64,000 bases of DNA from Metellina segmentata (taxonomy: Eukaryota; Arthropoda; Arachnida; Araneae; Tetragnathidae): contig OX375881.1 in the NCBI GenBank assembly GCA_947359465.1, forward strand, positions 76,159,914 through 76,223,913. Reading direction: 5' to 3'. Made by a program: the position numbers and the translations under genes. Positions 32,358-44,311 of this stretch are shown piece after piece. Below the pieces are notes generated by a model. It had not been told where the DNA came from. It ran no database searches and was given only the letters and a program-made list of their open reading frames with translations. Each line of letters starts with the position of its first letter. Position 1 is the stretch's first letter.

Positions 32358-34982
32358 TAGGGCTCGGATTTTGCATATCTTCTTTTTAACCCCTAATGTT
32401 GATAGAAATATGTATTGAGTGCTTTTTTACCAATTTGCAACAAAAAAAAACACGAATTTTTTTTGCATGTTTTTGCATATTTGGGATTATTTTGCATATT
32501 TAGGGTTCTTTGCTTATTTTGTGCATATATGAAAAAAATTTTATTACTCATTTATAAAATTTTCCATTTTCAAACATTTTTACAAAAAAACTTCAAGAAA
32601 GTTTTTTTAAAGACTTTTGCTTTGTGCGTTTGGGGAAAGATTTTCAGAAGCAAAACACATTTAGGTTGTTTGGCCTGGCCTTTTCTTGTTTAGCCAAAAA
32701 TGTATAGATATAAGAGGAAGAGAAAGGTAGTAATGAAAGCATAAGCACATGAAGCAAAACATATTGCTTAGTTCTATAATAATCGAATTGCAACGGAGCC
32801 TCTCAGTCTGCAAGCTACTTTGATCAACACAAATCAACTGCGACTCACAAACAAAGAGTGAAAAGGGCTCGAAATGTTAAGCATCTTAAACTTTGACCCG
32901 ATGAAAGGCTGTTGAAGTCAGAGTCTCAATCGTCGGAGAAGAACGAGATGTTCCAAGATCTCTGCGAAGCAATGTTGAAATCAAATATTGCTCTTAATAA
33001 GTTGGAGAATGAACATTTCAGAGCCTTCTTGAAGAAATACGCAGGCAAATTAATTCCCCATGAATCCACACTTAGGAAATATTACATTACGCCATTGTAC
33101 GAGAAGGTGATCAAAAGGATACAAAATGAGCTAGGTGATTCCATCATCTGGATGTCAATTAACGACTGATCCTTGCGGGCGATATGTAGACCATGTAATA
33201 GTCGGGAAACTCAATTCAGAGGAAGCTGGACGTGGTCACCTAATTTTATGCAGAGTTGGAAAAAACTAATCACTCCACGATCGCCATGACAGTGGGTGAA
33301 GCGATTAATATTTTGTGGGGGTTTCACACGCAGCAGTATGGGGAGGAACGATTGTTGAATTTTGTTACGGATAGTGCAGCCTTCATGCTGAAGGCTGGAG
33401 AAAGCCTAAAAAGGTTTTATCCCAAGATGATTCACCTAACGTGCATGGCTCATGGTGTCCATCGCGTTGCAGAAGAGTTGAGGAATAGTCTACCTGATTT
33501 GAATAAATTAATATCTTCGACAAAAAAGGTATTTGTTAAGGCATAGAGCAGAGTAAGGGCTTTCAAAAATGCATATCCTAATATTCCTCTACCACCTGAA
33601 CCAATAATCACAAGATGGGGCACGTAGATTTCTGCGGCTAATTATTTTGCTGAACATCACCAAAAATTGAAAGAAGTGATTGGAAGTTTTGATGATACTG
33701 TGAACCAAGCTATTGTGAAAGCAAAAGCTGTACTGAACAACTCTTCTGTGGTCCAAAATGTGACTTACGTCAGATCCAATTTTGGCAATTTTCCTGATTT
33801 AATTACCACTCTGGAAAGTAGAGGAATGGATCTGTGTAATTCTGTGGCTCTAATCGATGACTTGATTACGAAAAGTAAAGAGTGGAACGGGCCCATCGGG
33901 GAAAGCATGAGGAAGAAGCTGGATGCGGTACTGAAAAGAAATCCTGATGGAAGACTTCTCAGGCTGTGTCAAAGATTTTGACTGGAGAGGTTGTACCAGA
34001 ATGTGAGTTGACGGACTCTCAAGAAATACTATCTTACCGATTTCTCCCCATCGTCGCATGTGACGTGGAAAGGTCATTCTCCTCATTGAAGAATGTTTTA
34101 AGTAACAATAAACGAAGTTTCAAGGTTGAAAACCTTGAAAAAACATTGATTATTCAATGTAATTTCAATTAGTTGGAGGATGTTCAGGGATGTAACTAGA
34201 CTAGTTTTCGCCCGGGAACACCTCCCCGACAACACCTGTAATCGCCACCACACATTAATTCCACAAATCCAAAATTTTTTAATTCTACAAAGATGGCAAG
34301 GACTTAATTTCAATTTTCAAAAGTAAATCGATTAATTTGCAGCAATTTCTTTGACAAATACTCGAACCGTAAAACTGACGTCTCAACTACTCTTTTAAAG
34401 CTAACCGAATTCAGTTTCGTTTGTCTGTGCATCAAAGCCACTTGGAAGACAGAAAACTTCCGAGACACGAGCCCATTATCCTCAACTTTTTTACTCACAT
34501 CAGACTCGTGCAACCCTTCACACAATTTGCATTTAGTTCCTTTTATCGTTTTTGTAGTCAACTAATAAATTTTCCTCTTCATATTTTATCATGCGTAAAT
34601 ATATATACTAGTAAAAAAAGTCGTTGCCATGTTTAGCAACCCTACTCATTCCGTCGCTTGCACATGTCCTGTCTACCCACCTAGTTACACTCCGGAGGAA
34701 ATTTGAAATGCTTTAATTTTAATCTACATTTTCCCCCAACGATGTAAGATTTATTAATTTGTTGCTTTGTATATTTTTTATTACCTATAACTGCGCTGTA
34801 AAAATAAAATTGTGAATTGAATGAAAGTGTGGTTCAATTTCACGTTATTCTATTCACTACCCCTTTTTGTAAGAATTAATATATATTTTTACAATTTTGC
34901 ATATTTGGGGAGTTTAGTGCATATTTTGTGATTTTGAAATGCATATTTCAGGTCATATTTTTGCATATCGATCCGAGCCCTA
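32358..34982 (+). mobile_element. hAT element nested in a mariner relic
   Basis: Twelve-base perfect inverted ends TAGGGCTCGGAT (32358 and, in reverse, 34982) and a perfect 8-bp duplication GTCATCAC (32350-32357, 34983-34990). Both subterminal regions are rich in TTTTGCATATTT repeats: left about 32370-32520, right about 34890-34975. Size 2625 bp is close to an autonomous hAT. It interrupts the minus-strand mariner transposase in the region just after its N-terminal domain. Confidence 0.93.
32912..34172 (+). pseudogene. hAT transposase, interrupted
   Basis: Consecutive open pieces on the plus strand, separated by stops and shifts near 33167, 33250, 33546 and 33960, form one hAT transposase. 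They include LNFVTDSAAFMLKAG (catalytic core, D in TDSAA), MIHLTCMAHGVHRVAEEL, a TRWGTW-like block near 33611, and the C-terminal dimerisation region YRFLPIVACDVERSFSSLK at about 34042-34098. No BED zinc finger is obvious upstream of 32912. The breaks mean no functional protein. Confidence 0.8.
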
Positions 34983-35324
34983 GTCATCACAAACACTGCC
35001 AGTTCTGTCGAACATTTGAATAAAATTTTGATTGGTATAACACTTGGACCGGTTGTCATTAGCTTGTACTCGGTCGCAAATTTCCTTTGAGCCGCAATCG
35101 GGCTGCTATTGCTCGAATAGTAGGCCTTGACGATCGATATATGTTCAAAAACACTGTATTTCGACATTTTCACCAAAAAATGAACAACAAGAGTGTGCAT
35201 GCTAAAAAAAATCCCACCATGCCCTGCATTCAACTTCCAAGTTTTAACTGATTAATTGAATTTTGCCAACGGTTCAAAAGTTATGAAGGTTTTTTTTTCA
35301 TACCTCAATAATTGTCACCCTGTA

Positions 35325-38300
35325 TAAACCTATATGAAGATGATTTTTTTTTGTTTTGTAAACTCATAATCAAAAGAAAATGAACCTTAGTGAATAAACT
35401 TTTCTTGTGTTTTAAATAATATCAAGCATTGAATCTCTAATTTTCAGGGTAATTACCAGTGTAATTTCTAAAATCAATATTCCTACAATGCGTCTGAATT
35501 TATCTGAGCTGAGAATTTATCTGAGAATTTATCTAAGCCTCAATACACCAAAGATCTAAACAACTCCCATTGTTCCCAAGGTGTACAAGTCCTAGGAGCC
35601 GACTTCTTAGGTCCTATATTTTTATGGTAGGGCCAGCACCTCAAAACACAAGAAATATTAAAAATTACTAATTACATGGGTAGACAAACATGGAAAATAG
35701 GCAGTGCCATGATCCACCCCTTTTTACAAAGAGGAACGATGATCTTGCCCTTTGAATCACTGATTTGCTGTCTATTAATTCAACCACTTGATTACAAAAG
35801 ACTTTGCAATAAGGTTGTGTCTGCAGAGCTTCACATCAACAAAATCAATCCAAATCTAGTAGAAACTGACTAACAAAGTTTTGGGAAAGCTGCTTTCACA
35901 AGAAATTGTTCGTTTGTCTTCGAAACTTCCAATCTGCCTGAATCTGGAGTATTCCACTACAATATACCTAAATCCACGGCAGTCAGTTTCTATCTGATTC
36001 AGATTGCTCTGGATTATGTTGGTGTGAAGGGGCTCTGAGGTGTCTACAAATGTTTTGGTGTTCAACAGTTTGATAAATTACCTACTTGTAAGTACCAAGT
36101 CCAATGGGCTCACAAATTCTTGTTTCACTAGCTCTAAAGTCCATTTCTGCAGCAGTGCTGAGAGAATTTAGACAAACAGCAAAACAGCAGTTCAGAACCT
36201 ATGAAAATATAATACCAAATTACTGAAAATTGAAAAAAAAAAAACAGTCCTATTAAGGGTAAAATATACTTTTGGGTGAGAAAATTTATAAACAATTAAA
36301 AACTGATAATACAATACACTTTTATCCACATTTCATTAAGGAACTTCCCCCCATTCAAGGAATCAATAAAATTCTTAATTTCTCCAAGTAATAATTCCAA
36401 GCTCCATAACTCTTAATAATTCCAAGTCTGAGTTGCAAGTTTGATACTCATGATTCTGAGGACACACAATGCAAACATTAGTCAATGTTGGAGTGTATAT
36501 TCCAAGGAAAATATAAATGCAGTCTTAGAACTGCTTTATGAGTAATTAAAATAATGTATCATACTTAAACATCTGAGTGTTACAAGATTTCCTAGAGTAA
36601 CATATATTGGATAAGGTTCTAGTGAAACTTTCAATTGGTGACATTAAAACTGGATAGAAGCTACACAAAAATAAATAATGATTGGTGAATTATGCATGTA
36701 TAAGAGGATTAGAATGTAACAAAATTAATACAGCATGCGAGATCAGAAAGACTTTCAAATGAATGTTATCAGCTAAATCTAAAACAATTATATCTAACAT
36801 ACTTCCATAATATAAATAACAACACTGTGTATGGATATGCAGTTGGTAAAGACTAAAACTAGTTAAAAAGCCATGCAGAAAAAGATGTGAATGCATTTAA
36901 ACATACAAATGTTACATGTTTAATAGACAATTAATAATCTATCTCAGTGTTAATATAGCAGGACAAGATTAGGAAGACTTTCAAATAAATGTTATTTGCC
37001 TATTCTATAAATATTATATACTTGCTGAGAATCAATTTGTTCAGAGAATTGTCTAATATGCCTTCATGTTGAAGCAATAAATGGCATGTGAACTTTTCCT
37101 ACTTTTGTCCCAAAATCAGTATTTTAGGGTTCTTCCAGATTGCTTCTTACAGATCTGAAAAAGTGTGGTGGATCCCAAAGGGGGAACACTTTCCTCCCCT
37201 TAGAAAGGAGAAGGTGTTCTTCCGCCAACACCTTCAAATTTCTGTTAGAAGTTTGATTTGGTAACAATCAATCTGTGTTACCAGTATCTACCCCCCCCCC
37301 TCCCCACATCAATCTGTAGGCCAGCTAAAATAACTGGCCCCTTCCCCACGAACCTTTTACACTGCTTAAGTATGGACAAATATTTTGAATTAAAAAAAAA
37401 AAATTTCAGTAGTTTAATCCTAAAACATAATTTATATAGGTTTATAAGAGTGACATATATGATATACCACATAACAAACAAGACATTTGGGTAAACAAAA
37501 GTGTTGAATAAACAAAAATAAAAATTTGGTTAATAAACATAGTTAGTAGTAGAAATATTGATATTGTCACTCAAAGTGCAAAAGGGTGCACTAAGTCTAA
37601 AAGCTGCATTTTTCAGGAGAGCAGAAAAACTAATTATTTCCTTATGATTTGATTCTATTAATATATACTTTGGGTTTTGTTTATTATTTTATTGCATCAG
37701 TAGATGACATAAAGAGATTTTGCCACTTGATGGAAATCACAAAATGCCACACATAGCAATAATAAAAGAAAAAATAGAATTTTTAATACACTACCTTATG
37801 TACTTTGAGTGACTATATATAGTATTGACTTGGGATGGTAGTGGAACGGACGTTTGATGGACACAAAGTCATGTGCAATAGAAAGAATTATTTTGGATTG
37901 TAGGTGATATTGGTCGATAGCCTTCTCTGAAATTGCAAGGCAGTTTAACATTCAACCGGGATTCTGGCCAGCAACTTCAATTCCGGGACAATCTCAGACG
38001 GTTGGCAACCCTAGTTACTAGTAACATAGCTTTAATATCTAGAATATCAAAATGTTATTTGTAAATGTATTATTCTACAATTGAAATTAAAAATCAAAGC
38101 AATTGATTAAATGAGAATTCAAACTTTAATACTTAATAGAAAAAGTAAAAGTGTATATTTTACATTTTTCTTGGTTTCATCACAGAGGTTACATTTTAGG
38201 GATTTTGACATTTAAATTTGACATGTGAAAAGTTACTTTGAACATCGTCACCAGTTTTATGAATTTCTTAATCAAATTTTTTTGCACTCTTGCCATGGCA

Positions 38301-38556
38301 ACAGCAGCACAGCCTAAGTGGGGGCTTTAGGTAACACTGTCATGAAATTAACACATGCAAATTGCTACAAAATGCTGTCTATCAACTAGAACTACTCCAG
38401 ACACAGAATCAATATGCTGGCAGTCACTATAGATATAGATTTGGTACATTTTGAGTTGGGTGAAATTTTCGCAGTGAATGGTTGGTATATTCTTGTCTCA
38501 CTAATTCCCAGAGAGCCAAATGACACAAAGTGTTCCAATGTGAAAAACTCATATAC
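35325..38556. other. long AT-rich spacer without a firm gene
   Basis: Several frames of 60-80 codons occur (35856-36065 minus, 37258-37494 plus), but none has a recognisable motif. A minus-strand segment near 35943-36046 ends in a possible GGATTTAG|GTATAT donor and might be an exon; support is weak. A CTAGGGTTGCCAACCGTC-like terminus (in reverse) lies at about 38000-38018 and resembles DNA-transposon ends, but no partner end was found. Poly-C/poly-T tracts occur at 37291-37302. Confidence 0.35.
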
Positions 38557-38740
38557 ATAAGGGTCATTCTTGCAAAATAGGCAAAATTCATGTCCCTTCA
38601 AAATTTATAGAATTCTATCACTCTGAAGATTTTGTCAACTTTCAAGAATAGTTTAGGATCACTTTTATAATCTACAGAATTAGAAAATTAATGACATATT
38701 TTTTTATTTTATACATTTTTAAAACTTTAAAATATCAAAT

Positions 38741-40397
38741 ATCATTGTCCTGGCATGTCCCTGAGTGAAATTTTACAGTTTCTTCATTCATTAGGGTTTT
38801 AATATTTATTTATATATTCTTGTAAATAATTTATTCTGATTCTTTATACATTTGAAAGGTTATTAGTTACAATAATGGAAATAATATTGAAAAAATTTCC
38901 AAAAGTAACTTCAATAACCATTGTCCCAAGTAATATCATCATTTTCCTGGCATCTCAGATATCATTATGTGGGCAATTAATAGATGACAGCACTGAGTTA
39001 GAAGAATACTTTTCAAGTAATCTGGGGTTGAGATTATTTAAATAAATAACTGCCATCTTGAAAAGTTATCAACTTTTTTTTTGGTCAGCACATACAAGTT
39101 CAGAGTTCTAGGTTTATGTTTATTGAAGATCATTTTCCTGGCTTTGATAAAAATTAAATGTTTGTAGTAAATTTTTAATTTTTTTTTATTATCAAGTGTA
39201 TAAAAGATATTTCTTAAATGTGTGTGAAATTCAAACTGAAATTTTTAAGGGTTCATCCATTAAGCCCTGAACAAGCCTATTTCATCATTATCCTGGCCAT
39301 CATTGTCCTGCCTTTAACATACCAAGTCAATGATGTCAAGACAGGAAAATGATGTTTTGTGTTCAGTATTTTATAAATATTTAAATTATTAACTGAAGAC
39401 AAATATATTCTTTACTTTTAACTATTAACTTTTGATTTTATTTATTATCCATTGTAATTTTTTTAATAGTAAAATACCTTATAATGGGCTTGAAATTTTA
39501 AAACTTATTTGTTTCTTTTATTTAAAACATAATGTTTTTGTCATTGCGCCTAAAAATGTCTAGATATTACTAAATATCCTTTATCGCATGCTCTTTTTTA
39601 TAAGTTGTAAACAATATATGGACAGATATGAGTGGTTAAAAGAAACAAACATACGAGGAAAGGTTGTTAAAGAAAAGGTTAGCTGAGAAACGTCGTCAGG
39701 AGCATATTAAAAAAAATTCTATAACGTTTGATACAAGATAAATTGAAGAGGCATGTGAAATATATGTTAACCAAAAGAAGAAAAAAGTGGTAAAGCCTAT
39801 AGCTAAAATGAGTTTGAGGCAGAAAAGGGGAATTATAAAAATAGGAAATAAAATTCAAAACTATCGAACAAGAAATTGTCATCCGATAGAATTGGCTACC
39901 CAAACCAAGTGAAAGCGGTATAGATATTCAACTTTCAGGTTCTTCAAACCCAGACACAACAAGAAATGATAATGTTAAGAAAAAAAGTTAATGAAAAAAG
40001 TTAGAAGAGATAGAGCAGAGACCTACATTTGTATAAAGAAACTGGAAGAAAAATTTAAAAAATATACAAGGCAAATGGAAAAATACAAAAAGAAATACTA
40101 CAGATCAAAAATAGCTGAGAATTGATTGCAGTAATTTAACACCACACAGCAAAACACGTAATCTGTTAAAAAAGCATAAAAGTTGCAGTAATAGCTATCC
40201 ACAATGTTCCTACTTTCTAATAATACTTAAATATTCGGGAATCCATAATTTCCTGAAGTGTCATGTTCCTAGTAATTTTATTTATGTACTTAATCAGCTG
40301 AATTAAAAATACATGGTCATATGAAATGTTCAACAAGAAATTTATATATTTTTTACTATTTACATCATTGTCCTGGCAGGCTCGTCATTGTCCTGCC
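38741..40397. repeat. dispersed CATTGTCCTGGCA motif, about eight copies
   Basis: Copies of (A)TCATTGTCCTGGCA or close variants start near 38741, 38936, 39129, 39284, 39299, 40364 and 40384, with one reverse copy (CAGGAAAATGAT) near 39342. A weaker form is near 38918. All are inside the element; none was noticed elsewhere in the window. Confidence 0.85.
39630..40195 (+). pseudogene. N-terminal basic/coiled-coil part of the same transposase type
   Basis: Decoded across stops and shifts, the plus strand gives strings of basic residues and a coiled coil: LAEKRRQEHIKKNS, SLRQKRGIIKIGNK, then RDRAETYICIKKLEEKFKKY followed by KKKYYR, then LTPHSKTRNLLKKH. From memory, this is the order seen at the N terminus of proteins whose C-terminal half carries the DFSENY and HGKGxxDGVGG blocks found at 22436-23546. 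The catalytic half is absent here, so the element is internally deleted. Confidence 0.55.
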
Positions 40398-40580
40398 TTC
40401 CAATATTTTGAAATATTTTTTTCCTTAACAAAATGTTAATAATTTAGATTGCTGATATTTTTAATTTACTTAATGAACATGGTAAAAAATTATTAGGCCA
40501 AAAAAATAAAGTTTTAAAAACCTTCGATTGAAAAAATTTTAAGAAGCCAATTTTTCCTATTTCACAAGAATGACCCATAA

Positions 40581-41957
40581 AGAATCCCCTATGGGATGTG
40601 GGTTAAGTCTTGTTTTTAGTCATCCTTAAGTCTAGGTAGTTCCTTCCTGTAGTGGACATAACAAGAACTAAACTAAAACTTGTATGTCATCACTGTGACA
40701 AAAGATATCAATAACCATCAGGTGTCTAGATACTACTATCACCCTCCACACTTCAGAATGAGTTGGGAGGCATAGATTATAAAAATGTAAAGAACAGCAG
40801 GTATATATTTTGCCAAGTTCTGCTACAACCAACCTTCCATCCAAAACAATTTTCAAGGCTAGAAGGGCCAAATTTTAGCAATCAATGCTGCTTTTTAGAG
40901 ATAAGAGTCCACTGTAACCCCAACAAATCTATATGGACACTGCATCAACATTACACTGAGAACACGAAATCCCATTAAAAAATAGTCGTAATGGATAAAG
41001 GCTAGTAAAATAGGTAAGTGTAGAAACAAGACATCCTCACTAATTCCGTAAGAATATAATCTATAAAATCAATGCATCATACACATCTGGAAATAAAATA
41101 AAATATATAGTGAACGTTTTGTGCACTGGGATACCAAAAGTAAACAATTAATTTCTTGGACGTTAGGATCGAAAAACACAAAAAATTACGATTGGTGCTG
41201 AAAACAGATTTGATTCCATGTGACCAATTGGTAATGACGATTCTTGAAGTAAAACAAATGTTCATTTGACTAAGTTTTAAAACCAACTTTTGTTTTGATT
41301 TTGGTCAACACAACATAAACATGGAAGAGACAAACAAATCAGAAAAATTGGCAAATTCAATTTGAACTGGTTTTTTTTTTCAGTTGTTTTGATACACAAT
41401 ACTTTAAAAGCACCTCCATTTCAATTTTGAAATTCACCTTTGTTGATAAACAATAAAAGACAGATTTCTTCACTTCTGGAATACTTCTCCTCCAGATTCT
41501 GCAGAGTAAAAATCTAAGCATACAGAGGCGTCACCGAAGGTTTTACTTGCAGCGCCATCGATTGTGGTTTATAGACCCTATATCTAGCATGGTTTCCCTC
41601 TTTACCGCTCATTTTCAATCCCACTCAAACAGCTGTAGTCACTTTTTGTAAGAGCCTTTAGTTTTTCCAGTGAGCAAAACTAGTAATTTCATAATCTACA
41701 ATCATTGAAAACATATACCAATTGAAAATTCGGAGATTCTTATTTGTGTGATTAATGCTGTTCTGTTCCGTTTGCGGCAAATGCAAGTCCAAAGCAATTC
41801 AAGATACTATTTTCAATTAAATCTTGTTTTTCTGTTAAAAACCTTCTGTATCGTAAAATTGGTAAGCTTTTACCGTTTACATTTATCTGTTTTCTGTACA
41901 GATAATTTATATTTTTAATTTAATCTTTTCATTTTAGTAAGGTAAGATAAGGTAATT
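40581..41957. other. spacer, no firm feature
   Basis: AT-rich; a short GC-richer patch at about 41524-41640 has no frame I can support. Confidence 0.35.
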
Positions 41958-42125
41958 TTAATTACCGTCGTATTAGAGCAACACGAAGCTTTTCATTTTG
42001 GTAATTTTTTAATTAACATCTAACTAGAGCAACACAACGTTTGACGACGGTCCGGGATCAATGACTTTAGGGAAAGATTTGAGGACAACAACACTTAAAT
42101 TTGTACCATGGTCACATGACGATTT
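41958..42125 (-). repeat. SINE tail fragments, two adjoining
   Basis: A 33-bp piece (TACCGTCGTATTAGAGCAAC) and then a longer piece (GACGACGGTCCGGGATCAAT, CATGGTCACATGACGA) match the 3' half of the SINE on the minus strand. Both start with an AATTA(A/C)-type tail, so either a partial duplication or two insertions is possible. Confidence 0.65.
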
Positions 42126-43305
42126 CATTTTAGAATTCAACGTATCAGAATTCTTGCTGTCATTGTTATATTTTTCTGTTGCTCTCTCTCTCTTCTATTT
42201 CCTAGTCCTTTAAAATTTCTCTTCAATTGAGATTGAAATTAAAAAATTTTGGATGTTAAAATAGATGGAGTTTTAATATTAAAAATAATAATTCTAACCC
42301 CATACCTGTAAGTGTATAATTGTTGTGGAGCTTTAAAAGCTCTTCAAGGAAAAAACAGGATTTCGAATGCTACTCTTGTTTATAAAATAAATGGTGGTTT
42401 GAGTGATTCGAATCTGACCTTACTTATTATTAGTTAAATCTAAAAAGAATGCAGTGCTATAAAAGTTTATGTACACAGATTGTTCAGCTTAAGATTTGCA
42501 ACATATTGTTGTCAAAGATTACGACCATACAATATGAGCAAATCGACTGTAACTGACCTATCTCCGATTTTAATGAAAATCCGTTTTTAAATAGGTCACA
42601 TTCAGGTTGCTTTCGTAAACGCGAATAAATTGCACAGGTTGTACGAGTTATTTGAACGGATCAATCGAAAATTCTTTCAATTTTTCTGGTGTGAAAGCTA
42701 ACCGTTTCATGAGCCACTGGGAACAAGAAACGAACGAACCGAGATTGACCTAATTTTCATCAGTTCGTGTTGTATTGTATGAAAGCGTTCGTAAATGCAA
42801 ATTCCGAACTGGCGAAAAGGAGGTTACCAGACGGATTATTTTCTGGTTTACACTTTTTCAAAGAACTGTTTACGAATGTAGTCATAGTAATTAGCAACTG
42901 CAAAGTAGTAGGTTTTAGGTAGACAAATTTCATTAATTATTAACATAAAATTAGAGTGGAATATCAAACAAATTTATATTTTCTAGAACTAAAAGTAGTG
43001 ATGCAAAGGGTGGAATAAATCTGGTTTTTTGGGAAGGAAATATCAAAAATTTATGGGAATTTTGAAAATTTCCAATGTTTTAAGAATAGAAAAATTGTTT
43101 ATTTATAAGTGTCTCATGTATCTGGTTACTGCTGTTCACAATGATGAATTTTCAAAACATTTACCAATCTAATGCTTTAGTTTCTTTAGACATAAAGATC
43201 ATATAAAAAAAAACATTATTTTAGAAGCTGTTTCTAATGCTAACCTGTTTCGAATTTTGCTGTGAATAAATGCTAAATTTAAAAAAATGCGTTTTAAACA
43301 TGCAG
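42126..43305. other. spacer; possible intron upstream of the exon at 43306
   Basis: No paired repeats or convincing frames. Confidence 0.3.
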
Positions 43306-43473
43306 AGGAAGCAGGATATTCTTGAAGATGTTCCAGAAAGTTTGAACTTACGCCACATTTTTAGGCTATTCCACCAAAGAAAAGGTGATGCACTGTTCAT
43401 AATATCAGATGAAAACAGAAGCACAATCATTAACAATTGGAATAACCACCTCACAAATGAAGTCTTTCTTTAA
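43306..43473 (+). CDS. candidate terminal host exon, unidentified
   Basis: After an acceptor TTTTAAACATGCAG, 55 codons remain open to a TAA at 43471-43473. The peptide (RKQDILEDVPESLNLRHIFR, then DALFIISDENRSTIINNW) has normal protein composition and charge pattern. A polyadenylation signal AATAAA lies near 43566, as expected after a last exon. The protein family is not recognised. An in-frame ATG at 43270 upstream of the acceptor could make this a short single-exon frame instead. Confidence 0.4.
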   Translation, partial: RKQDILEDVPESLNLRHIFRLFHQRKGDALFIISDENRSTIINNWNNHLTNEVFL

Positions 43474-43602
43474 AATTGAGTGGAAAATATTTTACTAATA
43501 GGTTATATTATTGTACTGGATAAACGAAGATTTACAGAACAATTAACAAAGGAATAATTAAAAACTAATAAAAATTATAGTTTTAATTTTTTTTGTATGC
43601 TA

Positions 43603-43640
43603 CTAGCCACTGCGTGGCTAGCCCGGCTTTGCCAGCTTTT
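43603..43640 (-). mobile_element. Helitron 3' end (5' part not found)
   Basis: Read on the minus strand the sequence ends GCCACGCAGTGGCTAG followed by T, the same hairpin plus CTAG terminus as the Helitron ending at 56054. I could not find a matching TC-start 5' end to the right, so only this terminus is called. Confidence 0.5.
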
Positions 43641-44204
43641 GTGGGGTTATTGTGCTGTATCGGGACATGGCCGTAAGGTTAAAGGCGTAGAATACGTCAA
43701 TGACGCCATATGGTGAATGAAAGTGAAATAAATTAGTACTATACTGTTTTAAAATTTGACACATCAAATATTCATTACTCCGCACTCATATCACAGTTGG
43801 TGCATTGCAGTTCATATTGCAGGCTGTGGCTCATTACCAACCTCTATGAATTGAACTTCTTCTTTCGTTATAAAAACTATATAAAACGTTTATGTCATCA
43901 GATATGCTATTTTCGTCGAACTGAGCGGTGTAGGTACTTGGAGAAATCTTATCAGGCATTTGTTCACCTCGATGGGGCGACGTCTATACTGTCAAGACCG
44001 TTGACACTCAGCATCGGATGTCTGAAACTTCTTGGAATCCCCATTTTTCTATCTTTCTTCCCGTTGACGTTTTCTATAATTCTGCTGGTACTTATATTCG
44101 GATATATTGAAATTTTTGCGATTTTCCACACTTTGAAGTCCGATATCTTAACAAGTATTTAATATTTCGGATTTATTTCTATTAATTATTTATAGCGTGG
44201 AGTT

Positions 44205-44290
44205 GTCCTCGAATATTTGCCTTCGGGGGTTAATCCATTCCGTTGCAAATTGCCCGTTGTGTTGCCCTAGTTTGACGTTGGCGAGGCGGA
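44205..44290 (+). repeat. SINE 3' tail fragment
   Basis: GTTGTCCTCGAATATTTGCC, then GCCCGTTGTGTTGCCCTAGT and a GACGTT end match the last 85 bp of the SINE. Confidence 0.6.
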
Positions 44291-44311
44291 GCTCTCTAGT
44301 ATTAAAAAAAT

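Larger units (their letters stand above)
31496..35322 (-). mobile_element. mariner-like element relic, split by a hAT insertion
   Basis: The transposase reads on the minus strand in two parts. The N-terminal part is at about 34991-35172 (MSKYSVFEHISIVKAYY) and the remainder at about 31496-32349 (NVNHRASVKTPENIEKTQ, WMGSP..NKIAAF, FMQDEARSHW, SPDFNSCDSFLWGNI, KVYANDPKT). A 2625-bp hAT element lies between. The 5' terminus reads in reverse CAGGGTGACAATTATTGA at 35322, with TA outside (35323-35324). Stops and frameshifts are frequent and motif residues are altered, so the element was dead or dying before or after the hAT insertion. Confidence 0.8.
38561..40576 (+). mobile_element. second member of the GGGT-ended transposon group, ATAA target duplication
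   Basis: The ends are GGGTCATTCTTGCAAAATAG and, in reverse, GGGTCATTCTTGTGAAATAG; similarity continues to about 28 bp with three mismatches. The flanks are ATAA (38557-38560 and 40577-40580). Inside 2016 bp, a motif like ATCATTGTCCTGGCA recurs about eight times on both sides of the coding remnant. End sequence (GGGTxATTC), 4-bp duplication, dispersed short motif and protein type all parallel the element at 21721-24052. The minus strand left of the element shows an open frame joined to the terminus, which I attribute to chance. Confidence 0.75.

Noticed and set aside
38000..38020. CTAGGGTTGCCAACCGTC terminus of a DNA transposon
   Set aside because: It resembles known transposon ends, but no partner end or target duplication was found, so no element is called.
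38392..38601. Minus-strand frame joined to a transposon end, and an alternative 40-codon frame beside it
   Set aside because: It crosses the terminal repeat of the element at 38561, and neither frame has a motif or splice support.
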